64,000 nt of DNA from Pseudomonas frederiksbergensis (GTDB lineage Bacteria; Pseudomonadota; Gammaproteobacteria; Pseudomonadales; Pseudomonadaceae): the NCBI RefSeq assembly GCF_003732705.1, contig NZ_MOBR01000009.1, positions 500,401 through 564,400 on the forward strand, written 5' to 3'. The notes beneath the pieces are model-generated. The model was not told where the DNA came from. It searched no databases and saw only the letters and a list, made by a program, of their open reading frames with translations. The first letter of the stretch is position 1. The number at the start of each line of letters is the position of its first letter. The position numbers and the translations under genes were made by a program. This document shows positions 1-12,500 of this stretch, in pieces.

Positions 1-85
1 GGAGCAAGGCTTGCCGGCGAAAGCAGTGGGTCAGTCAACAGAGCTGTTGAATGTTATGGCCCTTTCGCGGGCAAGCCTTGCTCCT
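1..85 (+). repeat. REPIN (REP doublet), copy 1
   Basis: Two REP-like arms in inverted orientation (about 1-24 and 60-84, sharing the GCAAGGCTTGC / GCAAGCCTTGC core) flank a spacer at 29-54. The element may start just before the window. It resembles the palindromic REP doublets that RAYT transposases mobilise in Pseudomonas. No protein is encoded here. The inner spacer matches copy 2 in reverse complement with about one mismatch over 25 nt, so this is one element present twice and not a chance hairpin. Confidence 0.85.
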
Positions 86-135
86 ACAAGGGTTTTGCGG
101 CGATCACAAATACTTGGCTCAACACAGACCCATTG

Positions 136-222
136 TGGGAGCGAGCTTGCTCGCGAAGAGGCCGTCACATTCAACATCTCTGTTGACTGACACACCGCTT
201 TCGCGAGCAAGCCCGCTCCCAC
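136..222 (-). repeat. REPIN (REP doublet), copy 2, inverted
   Basis: The arms at 137-160 and 199-221 carry the GAGCTTGCTCGCGAA / TTCGCGAGCAAGC pair common in fluorescent pseudomonads. The element lies opposite to copy 1, 50 nt away, and ends 18 nt before the macB stop. The 240 nt beyond macB hold these two elements and no gene that I can see. A folded REPIN here could help end or stabilise the macAB transcript, but there is no clear U-tract. Confidence 0.87.
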
Positions 223-240
223 AGGGAATTTCTGTTTCTG

Positions 241-2202
241 TCAGTCTCGCGCCAGTGCTTCGATCGGATCAAGCCGCGCCGCGTTGCGTGCGGGGACGAA
301 GCCGAACACGATGCCGATCAGTGTCGAGCATATGAACGCCGTGATGATCGAGCCCATCGAGAACACCATCTCCCAGTCCTTGACCAGCAGGGAAAAGATA
401 AAACCGATCCCGAATGACAGCGCGATACCAATCGTGCCGCCCACCAGGCACACCATCACCGCTTCGACCAGGAACTGCTGGCGAATGTCGGACTGACGTG
501 CGCCAACGGCCATGCGAATCCCGATTTCACGGGTACGCTCGGTCACCGACACCAGCATGATGTTCATCACCCCAATCCCCCCGACCACCAGCGAGATCAC
601 CGCGATCAGTGACAGCAGCAATGCCATCGACTGACTGGTTTTCTGCACGGTTTGCATAATGCTGTCGAGGTTGTAGGTAAAGAAATCCTTGGTGCCGTGG
701 CGTTGTTCCATGAGTTTGATGATGTTGTCCTCGACCGCTTTGCTCGGTTGGCCGTCCTTCATCCGCACGGTGATGCTGTCGAGGTAGCGCTGGCCCAACA
801 GCCGTCCGGCCGCAGTTTCATAAGGCATCCATATGTTCAGGGCCTTGCTGGTGTTGAACACGCTTTTCTTGTCTTCGGTCACGCCGATAACCGTGCACGG
901 CAGGTTGTCGACCAGGATCACCTTGCCCAGCGGGTTGACGGTCGGGCCGAACATGCGCACGCGGGTATTGTGGTCGATCACCACCACTTGGGACTGACGC
1001 CGGGCATCGTCCTTGCCGAACGAGACGCCCTCGCCCATCTTGATCCCGCGCACCTGGAAGTAACTTTCGCTGACACCGTTGACCGTTGCGGTCACGTCAA
1101 CGTTTTCGTAGCGCAGCAACAGGTTACGCCCCACGTTGGGGGTGGCGCTGTCGATGTAGTACTGCTCGCTGAGCGCGGTGACGTCGGGCAGTACCAGGGT
1201 TTCGATGGCGGACGAGCGACTGTCGCCCCAGTCGGTGCCGGGGAAAATCTCGATGGTACTGCTGCCTATCGCGGCGATGTCCTTGAGTACGTAGCGCTTG
1301 GCCCCTTCGCCGATGGCCACGATCGACACCACCGAGGTGATGCCGATGATGATGCCCAGCATGGTCAGCAAGGTACGCATCCGGTGCGAGATCAGCGCGA
1401 CCCAGGCCATGTTGAACGCTTCGCTGAACAAGCCCAGGCTAGCGACCAGACGGTTGGCCTGCTTGACCTTGGCCGGACGTTCGTTCTGTGCCGGCACATC
1501 CTCCACCGGACGCTCCAGGTTGACGCGGTCGCTGACAATCTCGCCGTCCTGAATCTCGATGATGCGCTTGGCATTGGCCGCGACTTTTTCATCGTGGGTG
1601 ACGATGATCACGGTGTGCCCCGCCGCGTTCAGCTCCAGCAGAATCTTCATCACCTCCTTGCCGCTGGAGGTGTCGAGGGCGCCGGTCGGTTCATCCGCGA
1701 GGATCACTTCGCCGCCGTTCATCAGCGCCCGGGCGATACTCACCCGCTGCTGCTGGCCACCGGAGAGCTGGCTCGGTCGATTCAGCAAGTGCCCGTCCAG
1801 TCCCAACCGCGCCAGCAACTCCCCGGCACGGTTGTGGCGCTGGGATTCGGCGACACCGGCGTAGATCGCCGGCATTTCCACGTTATGCAGAGCGCTCAAG
1901 TGCGGCAGCAGGTGGTAACGCTGGAAGATGAACCCAAAGTGGTCGCGCCGCAGCACCGCCAGCTCCCGGTCGTCCATGGCGCTGGTCTCGCGCCCATCCA
2001 CCTTGTAGCTGCCGGAGCTGGCGTGATCGAGGCAGCCCAGCACGTTCATCAGCGTCGATTTGCCCGAGCCGGAGGCCCCGGTGATCGCCACGATCTCGCC
2101 GGCATTGATCGTCAGGTTGATGTCTTTAAGCGCGTGGAAATCCTTCTCGCCGGCGAGAAAGCTGCGATTGACGCCCTTGAGTTCCAATAATGGTCGGCTC
2201 AT
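241..2202 (-). CDS. macB: MacB-type ABC transporter permease/ATPase
   Basis: 653 aa, close to E. coli MacB in length. It fuses an N-terminal ATPase to a MacB permease and powers tripartite export with MacA and an outer-membrane channel. The Walker A motif GASGSGKST is at residues 42-50, followed by the signature LSGGQQQR, Walker B with DEPTGALD and the H-loop THD. A first membrane segment lies near residues 275-297, then a large periplasmic domain, then three membrane segments in the last 130 residues (FtsX-like core). It starts 2 nt after the macA stop, so the two are translationally coupled. Its position behind the synthetase genes matches other Pseudomonas lipopeptide clusters where macA/macB-like genes export the product. 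The lipopeptide cargo is inferred from context. No outer-membrane partner is in the window. Confidence 0.96.
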   Translation of the reverse strand: MSRPLLELKGVNRSFLAGEKDFHALKDINLTINAGEIVAITGASGSGKSTLMNVLGCLDHASSGSYKVDGRETSAMDDRELAVLRRDHFGFIFQRYHLLPHLSALHNVEMPAIYAGVAESQRHNRAGELLARLGLDGHLLNRPSQLSGGQQQRVSIARALMNGGEVILADEPTGALDTSSGKEVMKILLELNAAGHTVIIVTHDEKVAANAKRIIEIQDGEIVSDRVNLERPVEDVPAQNERPAKVKQANRLVASLGLFSEAFNMAWVALISHRMRTLLTMLGIIIGITSVVSIVAIGEGAKRYVLKDIAAIGSSTIEIFPGTDWGDSRSSAIETLVLPDVTALSEQYYIDSATPNVGRNLLLRYENVDVTATVNGVSESYFQVRGIKMGEGVSFGKDDARRQSQVVVIDHNTRVRMFGPTVNPLGKVILVDNLPCTVIGVTEDKKSVFNTSKALNIWMPYETAAGRLLGQRYLDSITVRMKDGQPSKAVEDNIIKLMEQRHGTKDFFTYNLDSIMQTVQKTSQSMALLLSLIAVISLVVGGIGVMNIMLVSVTERTREIGIRMAVGARQSDIRQQFLVEAVMVCLVGGTIGIALSFGIGFIFSLLVKDWEMVFSMGSIITAFICSTLIGIVFGFVPARNAARLDPIEALARD

Positions 2203-2204
2203 GG

Positions 2205-3356
2205 TCAGGCCCCTGCCACGGCCGCAGCCGGTTCGCCGATAACGACTTTGTCGCCTTCAGCCAGGCCTTCCTTGATTTCGGCCTTGACGTTGTTATTGAT
2301 GCCGGTCTTCACGTTACGCATCTGTGCCTGACCCTGAGCGTCCAGCACACGCACCGCAAAGCTGCCGTCGCTGTTCTTGGAGCCCAGCGCCGCCACCGGA
2401 ACCGTCAGCACGTCCTTGGCCTTGTCCAGGACGATGCGCACTTGCGCCGTCATCGAGATGCGCAGGCGATGGTCGGGGTTCGGTACGTCGAACAAGCCGT
2501 TGTAGAACACCGCGGTATTTTGCTTGGTGGTGCCGGAGGCCTGGGTTTCCAGGAAGTTCTGCGGCGCAGGCTCGGTGCCGCGCAGCTTGGCGTAGTAGCG
2601 CTTTTCCGACTCGCCGAGGATGGTGAAATACACTTCCTGACCCGGGGTGATGTGAATCACGTCAGCCTCGGACACCTGGGCCTTGACGGTCATGGTGTCC
2701 AGATCCGCCAGTTTCAGCAGGATCGGCGCCAGTTGCTGGGCGATCACGGTCTGGCCTTCCTGGGTCACGACCCCCACCACATAACCGTCGATAGGCGCGA
2801 CGATGTGGGTGTAGGCCAGGTTGACCCGCGCCGTTTCTATCTGGATCCGCGCGTCCTTGATCTGCGCATCGAGGGACACGAGATTGGCATTCTGCACCTG
2901 GTAGTTGGACTCGGCGGTTTCGTATTCCTGCTTCGAAATGGCGTCGTCCGGTTGCAGTTTTTTGTAGCGGTCGTAGGTGGCCTTGGCGTCCTTGAGTTGC
3001 GCGGCGGTCGCACGTTTCTTCGCCACCAGGTTTTCTTCATTGACCTGGGACTGACGCAGGGCGTTTTGCAGCACCACAGGATCGATTTCTGCCAGCCACT
3101 GGCCCTTGGTGACCTTGTCCCCCAGTTTGACCTTGAGGGATTTCAGTTGGCCCGAGACCTGGGCGCCGACGTCGACCTGCTTGATGCCTTGCAGAATCCC
3201 GGCCGCCAGCACCGCGTTTTCGATGTCGCCACGTTCAACCGTGGCAGTCAGGTACTCCGGTGGTTTGCCCGGGGATTGAGCGCTGTAGAAAATCAGACCA
3301 GCCACCACGACCAGTACGCTCACGATAGCAATCTTGCGAAACTTCGACTTTTCCAT
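2205..3356 (-). CDS. macA: MacA-type periplasmic adaptor subunit
   Basis: 383 aa, an HlyD/RND-type membrane fusion protein. An N-terminal membrane anchor (about residues 8-25, after KSKFRK) precedes a biotinyl-lipoyl half-motif (QVSGQLKSLKVKLGDKV), a long helical hairpin (about 95-165, rich in Q, A, K and E), the second lipoyl half (IVAPIDGYV) and a beta-barrel with a membrane-proximal domain. It links MacB to an outer-membrane channel. The ATG at 3354-3356 directly precedes the anchor, and the ribosome site is weak. The 167 nt between the synthetase C stop and this start hold no gene and no convincing terminator, so transcription may read through from the synthetase. The C-terminus ends in an Ala/Val-rich tail. 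Confidence 0.95.
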   Translation of the reverse strand: MEKSKFRKIAIVSVLVVVAGLIFYSAQSPGKPPEYLTATVERGDIENAVLAAGILQGIKQVDVGAQVSGQLKSLKVKLGDKVTKGQWLAEIDPVVLQNALRQSQVNEENLVAKKRATAAQLKDAKATYDRYKKLQPDDAISKQEYETAESNYQVQNANLVSLDAQIKDARIQIETARVNLAYTHIVAPIDGYVVGVVTQEGQTVIAQQLAPILLKLADLDTMTVKAQVSEADVIHITPGQEVYFTILGESEKRYYAKLRGTEPAPQNFLETQASGTTKQNTAVFYNGLFDVPNPDHRLRISMTAQVRIVLDKAKDVLTVPVAALGSKNSDGSFAVRVLDAQGQAQMRNVKTGINNNVKAEIKEGLAEGDKVVIGEPAAAVAGA

Positions 3357-3523
3357 AAATGACCACGAATGCGTTGATGTCAGACCCGGCCAGACTGCGA
3401 CCGGGAGCCATTGATGAGAGCGTCGTGTTGCCTGGAACCGTCGCCGCTCATGGTTGACGAAGCCCGGTTCAGGGGTTCGTCGGCACTGCTGAGTGACGAC
3501 TGTTCTGCACGAGGAGACGACGC

Positions 3524-6500
3524 CTAGACGTAGTCATTGGCGGCCTCCTCATCGAGTATCGGAAGGCTGTCCTGCCACCAGGCTGCCAGGTTGTGTACGT
3601 GCGGTGCCTTGAGGATGGTGAAATGGTTGCCCGGACCGTACCAGATACTGAGATTGGGTACATGCTTGCGCCAACCTTCGATCATTTCTTCTTGCTCGCG
3701 TTTGTTACCAGCCGTGTCCAGGGTCGGATCATTGGCCAGCACAAGGCGCACCGGGCCGGTGTATTGATGTTCTGGTTGATAGATCGTGCGCAGCGCCGTG
3801 CCGAAGGCCCGCGCCGGTCCGTTCATGGCGTTCGCCGCCGAACGCTGGGGCAACATCCCGGCGCGTACCATGCCGGCGTGCAGCATGCGCATCTGCCCGG
3901 CATCGTCCTGAGTGCTGAAGGCGGTGGCATCGATGCCCAGCGACTTGCCGGACGCCAGTTGCATCGCTTCGATCAAGCGCTTCAGGACCCCGGTTGCGGT
4001 ATAGGGTTTGCCGACCACACCGTTGCCGCCCGGTGACTCGCTATCGATCAATGTCAGCGAAGCCACGTCACGGCCATTGGCCCGCAAACGCGCCGCCATC
4101 TCGAACACGATCCAGCCGCCGAAGGAATGCCCGAGCAAGTGCACCGGCCCTTCGGGTTGCACCCGCTCAACCGCTTCCAGATAAGCCTCGGCAGCGGTTT
4201 CCACCAGGCTGTAAGGCACGGTGGTGCCATCCAGCCCACGGGGTTGCAGACCGTGGATTGGCCAGTCCGGGCCAAAGGCATCGGTCAGGCCGATAAATCC
4301 GGTCACGCTGTCACCCGCACCCGGCACACAGAAGATCGGCGCCTGCCCGGAGCGCCCGCCCTGAATGGTCAGCAGCGGTTGGTAGTCCGTCTTCGATGCC
4401 ACGGCTGCCGGGCGTGACGCGGCAGTGTGCAGCGCCTCGTCGATAAACTTCGCCAGTGTCTGGATATGCGGCGCCTGCATCATCGTCTGGTGATCACCGG
4501 GCACCGTGACGCACTGAATCTGCGTCTTCGGCAGGACAGCGTCCCAGCCCAGATAACCGGAATGCGCGGGCGCATCTTCCTTGGGTTGTTCGGCAATGAA
4601 CAAGTGCACCGGCGCGCTGACCGGATACACCGTGTAGTGGGCCAGAGCATGACCGTGCGCCACCTCGCGATCCAGGTATTGCCACAGTTGTGCGGCGCTG
4701 TAGTCGGCCAGTTCCGCAGGCAGCAGACCTTCGTCGGCGCAATGCTGCACCAGCCCATCAAAGTCGAAAGTGTTCACCTGTAATCGGGCCAGTTTCGCGA
4801 GGACCGATGTGACGTCCGACGCCTGGGTTTTCCAGAACACTTCGCAACGATCCAGCAAATGCACTTTATGCGCATCGACCGGCGACCAGCGCGCCCGGCC
4901 CTGATCCACCAAACGCGGCAGGTAGGTATCGATCAGGCCGAGGAATTCGACCTTCTCGTCCAGGCCGATCAGTTGGATGGCGATCTCGTAAGCCAGCACC
5001 CCACCGAACGACCACCCGGCCAAGCGGTACGGCCCTTGCGGTTGTACCGAACGGATGATGCCCAACAGGCGGGTCGCCAGGCATTCCATGGTCTGCAACT
5101 GCTCCTCGCCCCAGGGAATACCCGGCAAGCCGTAGACCGGCGTATCCGGATCAATATGCTTGCCCAACGCCGGGAAGTAGACGTCAAGGCCACTGAACTC
5201 ATGCACCAGGAACAGCGGGTTTTTCGTCCCCGCCTCACGCACCGGCAGAATCCCCGGCGGTGACAATGCCTCGCCGCTGCGTGCCTCAAGCAGCGAAGCC
5301 ATGGAGGCGACGCTTTCATGCTGGAACAACTCGGCCAGGGACACGCTCAGGTCAGCCTGTGCCAACAGACCGATCAAGCGGATCGCCAGCAGCGAATGGC
5401 CGCCCATCTCAAAGAAGTTGTCGTGACGGCCGATCCGCTCCAGTTTCAGCACCTCGGCCCACAGCCCGGCCAACCTGGTTTCCAGGTCGCCCAGCGGGGC
5501 TTCGTAGTCGCGGCTGGCATAGGCATCAGCCTCTGGAGCCGGCAGCGCGCGGACATCGACTTTGCCGTTCAGCGTCAACGGTAGCGCCTCCAGCCGTACA
5601 TACGCCGCCGGGATCATGTACTCCGGCAACAACGATTGCAGCTGCCGGCGCAATGCCTCGGCATCCACGGTTTCACCCGGCGTCTGCACGGTGTAGTAAG
5701 CCACCAGGCGCTTATTGCCAGGGCTGTCTTCCCGCGCCATCACCCAGGCTTCGCGCACGCCGTCGCACAGGTGCAGGCGGGCCTCGATTTCGCCGATTTC
5801 GATGCGGAAACCGCGAATTTTCACCTGGCCGTCATTGCGATCGAGGTACTCGATGCTGCCGTCGGGCAACCAGCGCCCGAGGTCACCGGTGCGGTACAGG
5901 CGTGCCCCCGTGGTGTCGCTGAATGGGTCGATGATAAAGCTCTCCTTGGTCAATTCAGGCCGATTCAAATACCCCAGGGCCACACCGACGCCGCCGATAT
6001 GGATTTCCCCCGCCACCCCGACCGGCACCGGTTGCCCGGCCCCGTTGAGGATGTAGATCCGGGTGTTGGAAATCGGTCGGCCGATGGGAATGTTCACCGC
6101 GCCTTCCGGCACCGAAGTCACCGTTTGCGTGGTAGCGAAGGTCGTGGTCTCGGTCGGGCCGTAGCCGTTCACCAAACGCAGGGCCGGTGCATGAGCCAAC
6201 ATGCGGCGGAACGCCATTGGGTCTGCGCGTTCGCCACCGCACATCAAGATGCGCAGGCGTGCCAGGGCGTCCGGGATCAGCATCACGTACTGGTTGAACA
6301 TGGCCGTGGTCAGGAACAGCAGCGTGGCGCCCGAGTCCGTCAGCACCTCGGCAAACCGAGGCGGATTGAGCAAGGCTTCGTGATCAATCACCACGATCCG
6401 CCCGCCGTTGAGCAGCGCGCCCCAGACTTCCATGGTGCTGGCGTCGAATGCCGGGTTCGAGGCGAAGGCCATGCGGTCCCGTTCGCCGAAATCGGCAAAG

Positions 6501-9500
6501 CTGTTGTTGATCACCAATCGGCCAATGGCCAAGTGCGGCACGATCACGCCTTTCGGTTGGCCGGTGGAACCCGAGGTGTACATGATGTACGCCGGGGTAT
6601 CGCTGGCCTGGACCGCTGCGGTGGCGGGCAACTCATCCGGCAGTTGCAGCGTATCCAGATCCACTCGCAACGTGCCTTCGGGGACGACCCGGTCGCTGGT
6701 GGTCAGGATCAATGTCGCGGCGCTGTCTTGCAGCATGAAGCGCTGGCGATCCTGAGGTGCATGGTGATCCAGCGGCACATACACGGCAGCGCACTTGAGG
6801 ATCGCCAGTTCGCTGACGATCAGGTCGAACGAACGATTCAACACAATCGCCACCCGCGCCTGGGGCGTGACACCTTGCCCGCGCATGTACTGCGCCAGGC
6901 GATTGGCCCGCGATTCCAGCTCCCCGTAGGTCAGTTGCTGCCCGGCATGTTCGACGGCAATCGCCTCGGGGCGGGCCGCAGCCTGGGCTTCGAACAGGCT
7001 GTGCACCGTCTGTTGGTGGGGATAGACCGAATCGGTGGCGTTGAACTCGACCAGCAGTTGCTGACGCTCGCTCAACGGCAGGATCGACAGGCTGCGCAGC
7101 GGTGCCTCAGGTGTGCGTTCAAGCGCATCGACCAGGCTTTCCAGCGCCGCATGCATATAGCCGCAAACCCGTTTGGCGCCGATCTGCACCACCACCAACG
7201 CCGTGAGCACGAACGGTTCGCCGAGGTCGTCGACGTTCAGCGACAGCGGATAGTTGCTCCACTCCTCACCGCCCAACCCTTCGATCCCGCTCCACGCTGA
7301 TTGCGCCTCGCTGGTGACCTGGGTGGCGCTGTGTCGATAGTTCAGCAACGCGCTAAACAGCGGCGCCGGTGCCGCCACGCCACTGCAACGTTGCGCCAAA
7401 GCCAGGGACGCGTGTTCGTGACCCAGCAATGCGGCGAGGCGTGTATGTGTTGCCTTCACGCCGGCTTTCGCGCCCACGTTGCCGACATCGACCCGCAGCG
7501 GCAAGGTATTGATAAACAGGCCCAGGGCACGATCGGCACCCTCGCCGCCCTGCATCCGGCCCATCAGAACAGTGCCGAACACCACGTCTTCCTGACCGGA
7601 CACCCCCGCCACCACTTGTGCCCACGCCAGGTGATGCAGGCTCGCCGCGCTGACGCCCAACTGTCGGGCCTGGGCTCGCAAACGCCGGCTCAAGCCTTCT
7701 TCCACCACTAACTGCGCTTGCTCGACACCGGTAGCGTCACCCTCCACATCGTGCAGGCCGAACGGCAAAGTGGGTTCCTTGATGTCGCTGAGCATGTCGC
7801 TGAAGAACGCTTCATGCGCACTTTCGCTCATGCCGAGTCGAGCCTGGGCCACATAGTTGCGGTACGGCACCGCCTCGCCCAATTGAGCTTGCTGACCGAG
7901 CAACCAGGCCTGCATTTCGTGCTGGATCACCTCCAGTGCGGTGTGGTCGAGGGCGATGTGGTGGAACAACAGCAAGGCAACCCAGCGCTGATGGGCTTCG
8001 TCATAGGCACAGGCCAGACGCATCAACGGTGCCTGGCGCACATCGAGTCGGTAGTGGCTTGGATCGAAACGTTCGCGAAGTTGTGCAGAGACGTCGCCGT
8101 GTTCGACAACGCACTCTTCCACAATCAGCTGTGCTTGGCGCAAGACCACTTGCACCGGTTCGCGCAATCCTTCCCAGAGCACGGCGGTGCGCAGGATATC
8201 GTGGCGACCGATCACGCCCTGCAACGCCTCGACGAAGGCATCCAGCCGCCCACGATCCGCCAGGTTGAATAACGCCTGTTGCAGATAAAGATCGCCCTGC
8301 TGCGCCGCCAGGTGGTGATACAAAATCCCTTCCTGCAACGGAGCGAGTGCGTAGATGTCCTGCACATTCGCCACGCCGCCGGGGACTCGCGCGACCACGT
8401 GCTCGATTTCCTCTTGAGACAACGTGGTCAGCGGCAGCATGTCCGGGGTGATGCGCGCGCAATCCGGGGTAATGCCGTTGACCGGCACCACGATCTCCAT
8501 TCCGCCACCCACTGCTGCCGCCAATGCGGCGAGTGTCGGCTGACCGAACAGCACCCGCACATCCGCACTCAACCCGACCTGACGCATACGTTCGATCAGC
8601 GTGACCGCCAGCAACGAGTGACCGCCCAGTTCAAAGAAGTGATCGTGACGACCGACTTGCTCAACCTTGAGCAACTCGGCCCACAGTTGTGCCAGGGTCG
8701 TTTCGACAGGGCCTTGCGGTGCCTCATAGCCATGAGTGACCACTGAATCCAGGTCCGGCATCGGTAACGCCTTGCGGTCGAGTTTGCCATTCGGTGTCAG
8801 GGGCAACGCGTCGAGGCGCACGTAGGCGGCCGGCACCATGTATTCCGGCAGTTGCATGTGCAGATGCGCACGCAGGGCCTGGATGTCCACTGGTTGGTCT
8901 TGCAGTTGCAACGTGTAATAGGCCACCAGGCGTTTGTCGCCGGGCTCGTCCTCGCGGGCGATGACCACGGCTTCCAGCAGCGCTGGATGCCCGGTCAGAC
9001 GGGCCTCGATCTCGCCCAGTTCGATGCGGAAACCGCGAATCTTGACCTGATCATCGTTGCGACCCAGGTACAGGATATTGCCGTCTGCCAGATAGCGACC
9101 CAGATCGCCGGTGCGGTACATCCGCGCATTCGATTCCTGGCTGAACGGGTCACTGATGAAGCGTTCGACCGTCAGTTCCGGACGGTGCAGATAACCCCGT
9201 GCGACTTGAACGCCACCGATGTAGATCTCCCCCGCCACGCCCAACGGCACGGGCTGCTGGCAGGCATCGAGCAGATAGATGTGGGTGTTGGCCACCGGTT
9301 TGCCAATCGGCGTGCTGTCCGGTGTGTCGGGACCGGCGCAGTTCCACGCGGTGACATCCACAGCGGCTTCGGTCGGACCGTAGAGGTTATGCAGCTCAGT
9401 GCCCGGCAGTTGCATCTTGAAGCGCCGCACCAGTTGCCCCGGCAGTGCCTCGCCGCTGCACATCACCCGCACCAGACCTTTGCAGTCGCCGACATCGCCA

Positions 9501-12500
9501 GCGGCCAGGAAGACATCCAACATCGACGGGACAAAGTGCAGCGTGGTGATGCCTTCGGTTTGGATGACTTCGCGCAGGTACGCCGGCTCGCGGTGACCGC
9601 CCGGCCGCGCCATCACCAGGCGTGCCCCGGTAAACAGCGGCCAGAAGAATTCCCAGACCGACACGTCGAAACTGAACGGTGTTTTTTGCAGCACCGCGTC
9701 CGCCGGGGTCAGTTGATACTCGTCCTGCATCCACAGCAGGCGGTTGACCACCCCACCGTGTTCGTTCATCACGCCTTTAGGCATCCCGGTGGAGCCCGAG
9801 GTATAGATCACGTAGGCCAGATTGTCAGATTTCAGGCCTTCTACGACAGGATCGGTGCTCGGTTGCGTCGAGAAGCCGTCGCCATCTACCAGCAAAATCT
9901 GTGCGTTTGTCGCCGGCAGGCTGGCCCGTAACGAATGTTGGGTCAGGACCACGGTGGGAGCACTGTTTTCCAGCATGTAGGCCAGTCGATCGGCCGGGTA
10001 ATCCGGGTCCAGCGGCACATAAGCGGCGCCGGATTTGAGGATCCCCAGCAGGCCCGCGACCATTTCCAGGCTGCGGTCCACGCAAATCGCCACACGGTCG
10101 TCCGGGCGGATGCCCAATTCGATCAAACGATGGGCAATCTGATTGGCGTGGCGGTTTAGTTCCGCGTAGGCCCAGTGACGGTTGTCATGGGTCACGGCGA
10201 TGGCGTCTGGATGCTCAGTCACCTGCGCTTCGAACAACCCGTGCAAGGTCAGACCCTGCGGATACTCGACGGCGGTGCTGTTAAAGGTATTCAGCAGATG
10301 CTGACGCTCCTCGTCTCCCAGCAACGGGATCTGCGCCAGAACAGTGTGTTCGTCGGCGACCATGGCGCGCAGCACGCATTCGAGGTAACCGAGGTAGCGT
10401 TCCATCGTCGCCTGGTCAAACAGCGCCGTCGCATATTCCAGCGAACCGAACAGTCGGCCGCCGATTTCCGCCATGTCCAGCAACACATCAAACTTCGCGG
10501 TGCGGCTGGTCACGCCCAGGCCTTGCAGGGTCATGTCGCCCAGTTCGAGGCCAGCGCTTTGGGTGTTCTGCCACGACAGCATGGCCTGGAACACTGGGCT
10601 GTGGGACAGGCTTCGCACTGGCCGAACCACTTCCACCACCTGTTCGAACGGCAAATCCTGATGCGCCTGGGCGCCGAGGGTCTGGGCTTTTACCTGTTGC
10701 AGCAAGGCTTCGACCGTCAGATCCGCCGACACCTCGACGCGCAATGCCAGGGTGTTGACGAAGAAACCGATCATGTCTTCAACCTCGGCACGCAGGCGAT
10801 TCGCCGCCGGTGTGCCGATGACCACGTCACTCTGCCCGGACAGGCGACTCAGCACCGTGGCCCAGGCGGCCATGACCGTCATGAACAACGTGGTGCCCTG
10901 GCGCTGACTCAAGGCCTTGAGTTCCTGGGTCAGGGTTTCATCGAGTGCGAGGCCGACGGCGCTGCCGGAATAGTCTTGTTGCGCCGGACGTGCTCGGTCA
11001 GTCGGCAACGTCAACAATGCCGGTGCGCCGGTCAATGCCTGCTGCCAGTAGACTTCCTGCTGGTTCAGCACTTCACCGGTGAGCCACAGGCGTTGCCAGA
11101 TCGCGTAGTCGGCGTATTGCACCGACAGCTCCGGCAGCGGATCTTCGTCACCGGTGCGGAACGCTTCATACAGCATGCCCAGTTCGCGGGTCAGCACGTC
11201 GGCGGACCAGCCGTCCGAGACGATGTGGTGCATGGTCATCAGCAACACATGGTCGTCTTCGGCCATGCGCACCAATCGGCCACGAATCAGCGGACCACGC
11301 TCCAGATCAAACGCCTGACGCGCCTCTTCGGCGGCCATGATCAACAGCTCGGCTTCGGCCTCCGGGTGCTTGGCCAGCGAATGCAATTGCAAGGCGAAAC
11401 CGCAGTCGGCGTCGGCGATGCGTTGCTCCGCGTCCCGGCCGTGTTCCTGCACGAACGTCGTGCGCAGGGCTTCGTGACGGGCGACGATGCGATTGAGGGC
11501 GCGGGTCAGCGCAATGTTGTCCAGTTCGCCGCGCAAACGCAGGCCGGTGGGAATGTGATACGCCGCACTCGCGCCTTCCAGTTGCGCCAGGAACCATAGG
11601 CGTTGTTGCGCGAAGGACAGTGGCAAGGCCTGGTCGCGGGATACCGGGACGATGTCTGGCTGGGTACTTTGCGCGGCGTGCGAGAGGACTTGCGCCAGGG
11701 CGATCAGGTTGGGGTGGGCGAAGACGTCGGTCAGGCTCATCTCTGCGCCCAGTTGCTGGCGCACTTGCGAAATCAGGCGCATGACCAGCAACGAGTGACC
11801 GCCCAGTTCGAAGAAGTGATCGTGACGACCGACTTGCTCGACTTTCAGCAAGTCTTGCCAGATCTGTGCGAGGGCAATTTCTGTCGCGCCTTGTGGTGCT
11901 TCGTGGCTGCGGCTGGCGTAAGCCGACGCGTCCGGAATTGGCAAGGCTTGGCGGTCAAGTTTGCGGTTGGGGGTCAGGGGCAGCGCTTCGAGGCTGACGA
12001 AGGCGCTGGGCAGCATGTATTCGGCCAACAGCGGCGCGAGTTGGGCGCGCAGGTTGGCGGCGGTCAGGAGGGTATTGGCGTGAGGGACCACATATGCGAC
12101 CAGACGTTTATCGCCCGGAGCGTCTTCGCGGACGATCACGGCAGCTTCTTTCACGCCGGTGCAGTCGCCCAGTTTGGCTTCAATCTCGCCGAGTTCGATA
12201 CGGAACCCACGCACTTTGACCTGGAAGTCGTTGCGGCCCTGGTATTCGAGGCCTCCGTCCGGGCGGTAGCGCGCGAGGTCGCCGGTTTTGTACATCCTGG
12301 CGTTTTGTACGCGGCTGAACGGATCGGCGAGGAAGCGTTCGGCGGTGATTGTGTCGAGGTTCAGGTAACCCCGCGCCACGCCGTCGCCGCCGATGTAGAT
12401 CTCGCCGGTGATACCGAACGGCACGGGCTGAAGATGCGCATCGAGCAGGTAGATGCGGGTGTTGGCCATCGGTGTGCCGATGCTGGCGTTGCTGTTCAGC

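Noticed and set aside
3357..3523. A terminator or promoter between synthetase C and macA
   Set aside because: Only weak, short inverted repeats (for example CCCGG/CCGGG near 3385-3405) with no T-run, and no clear -35/-10 pair.
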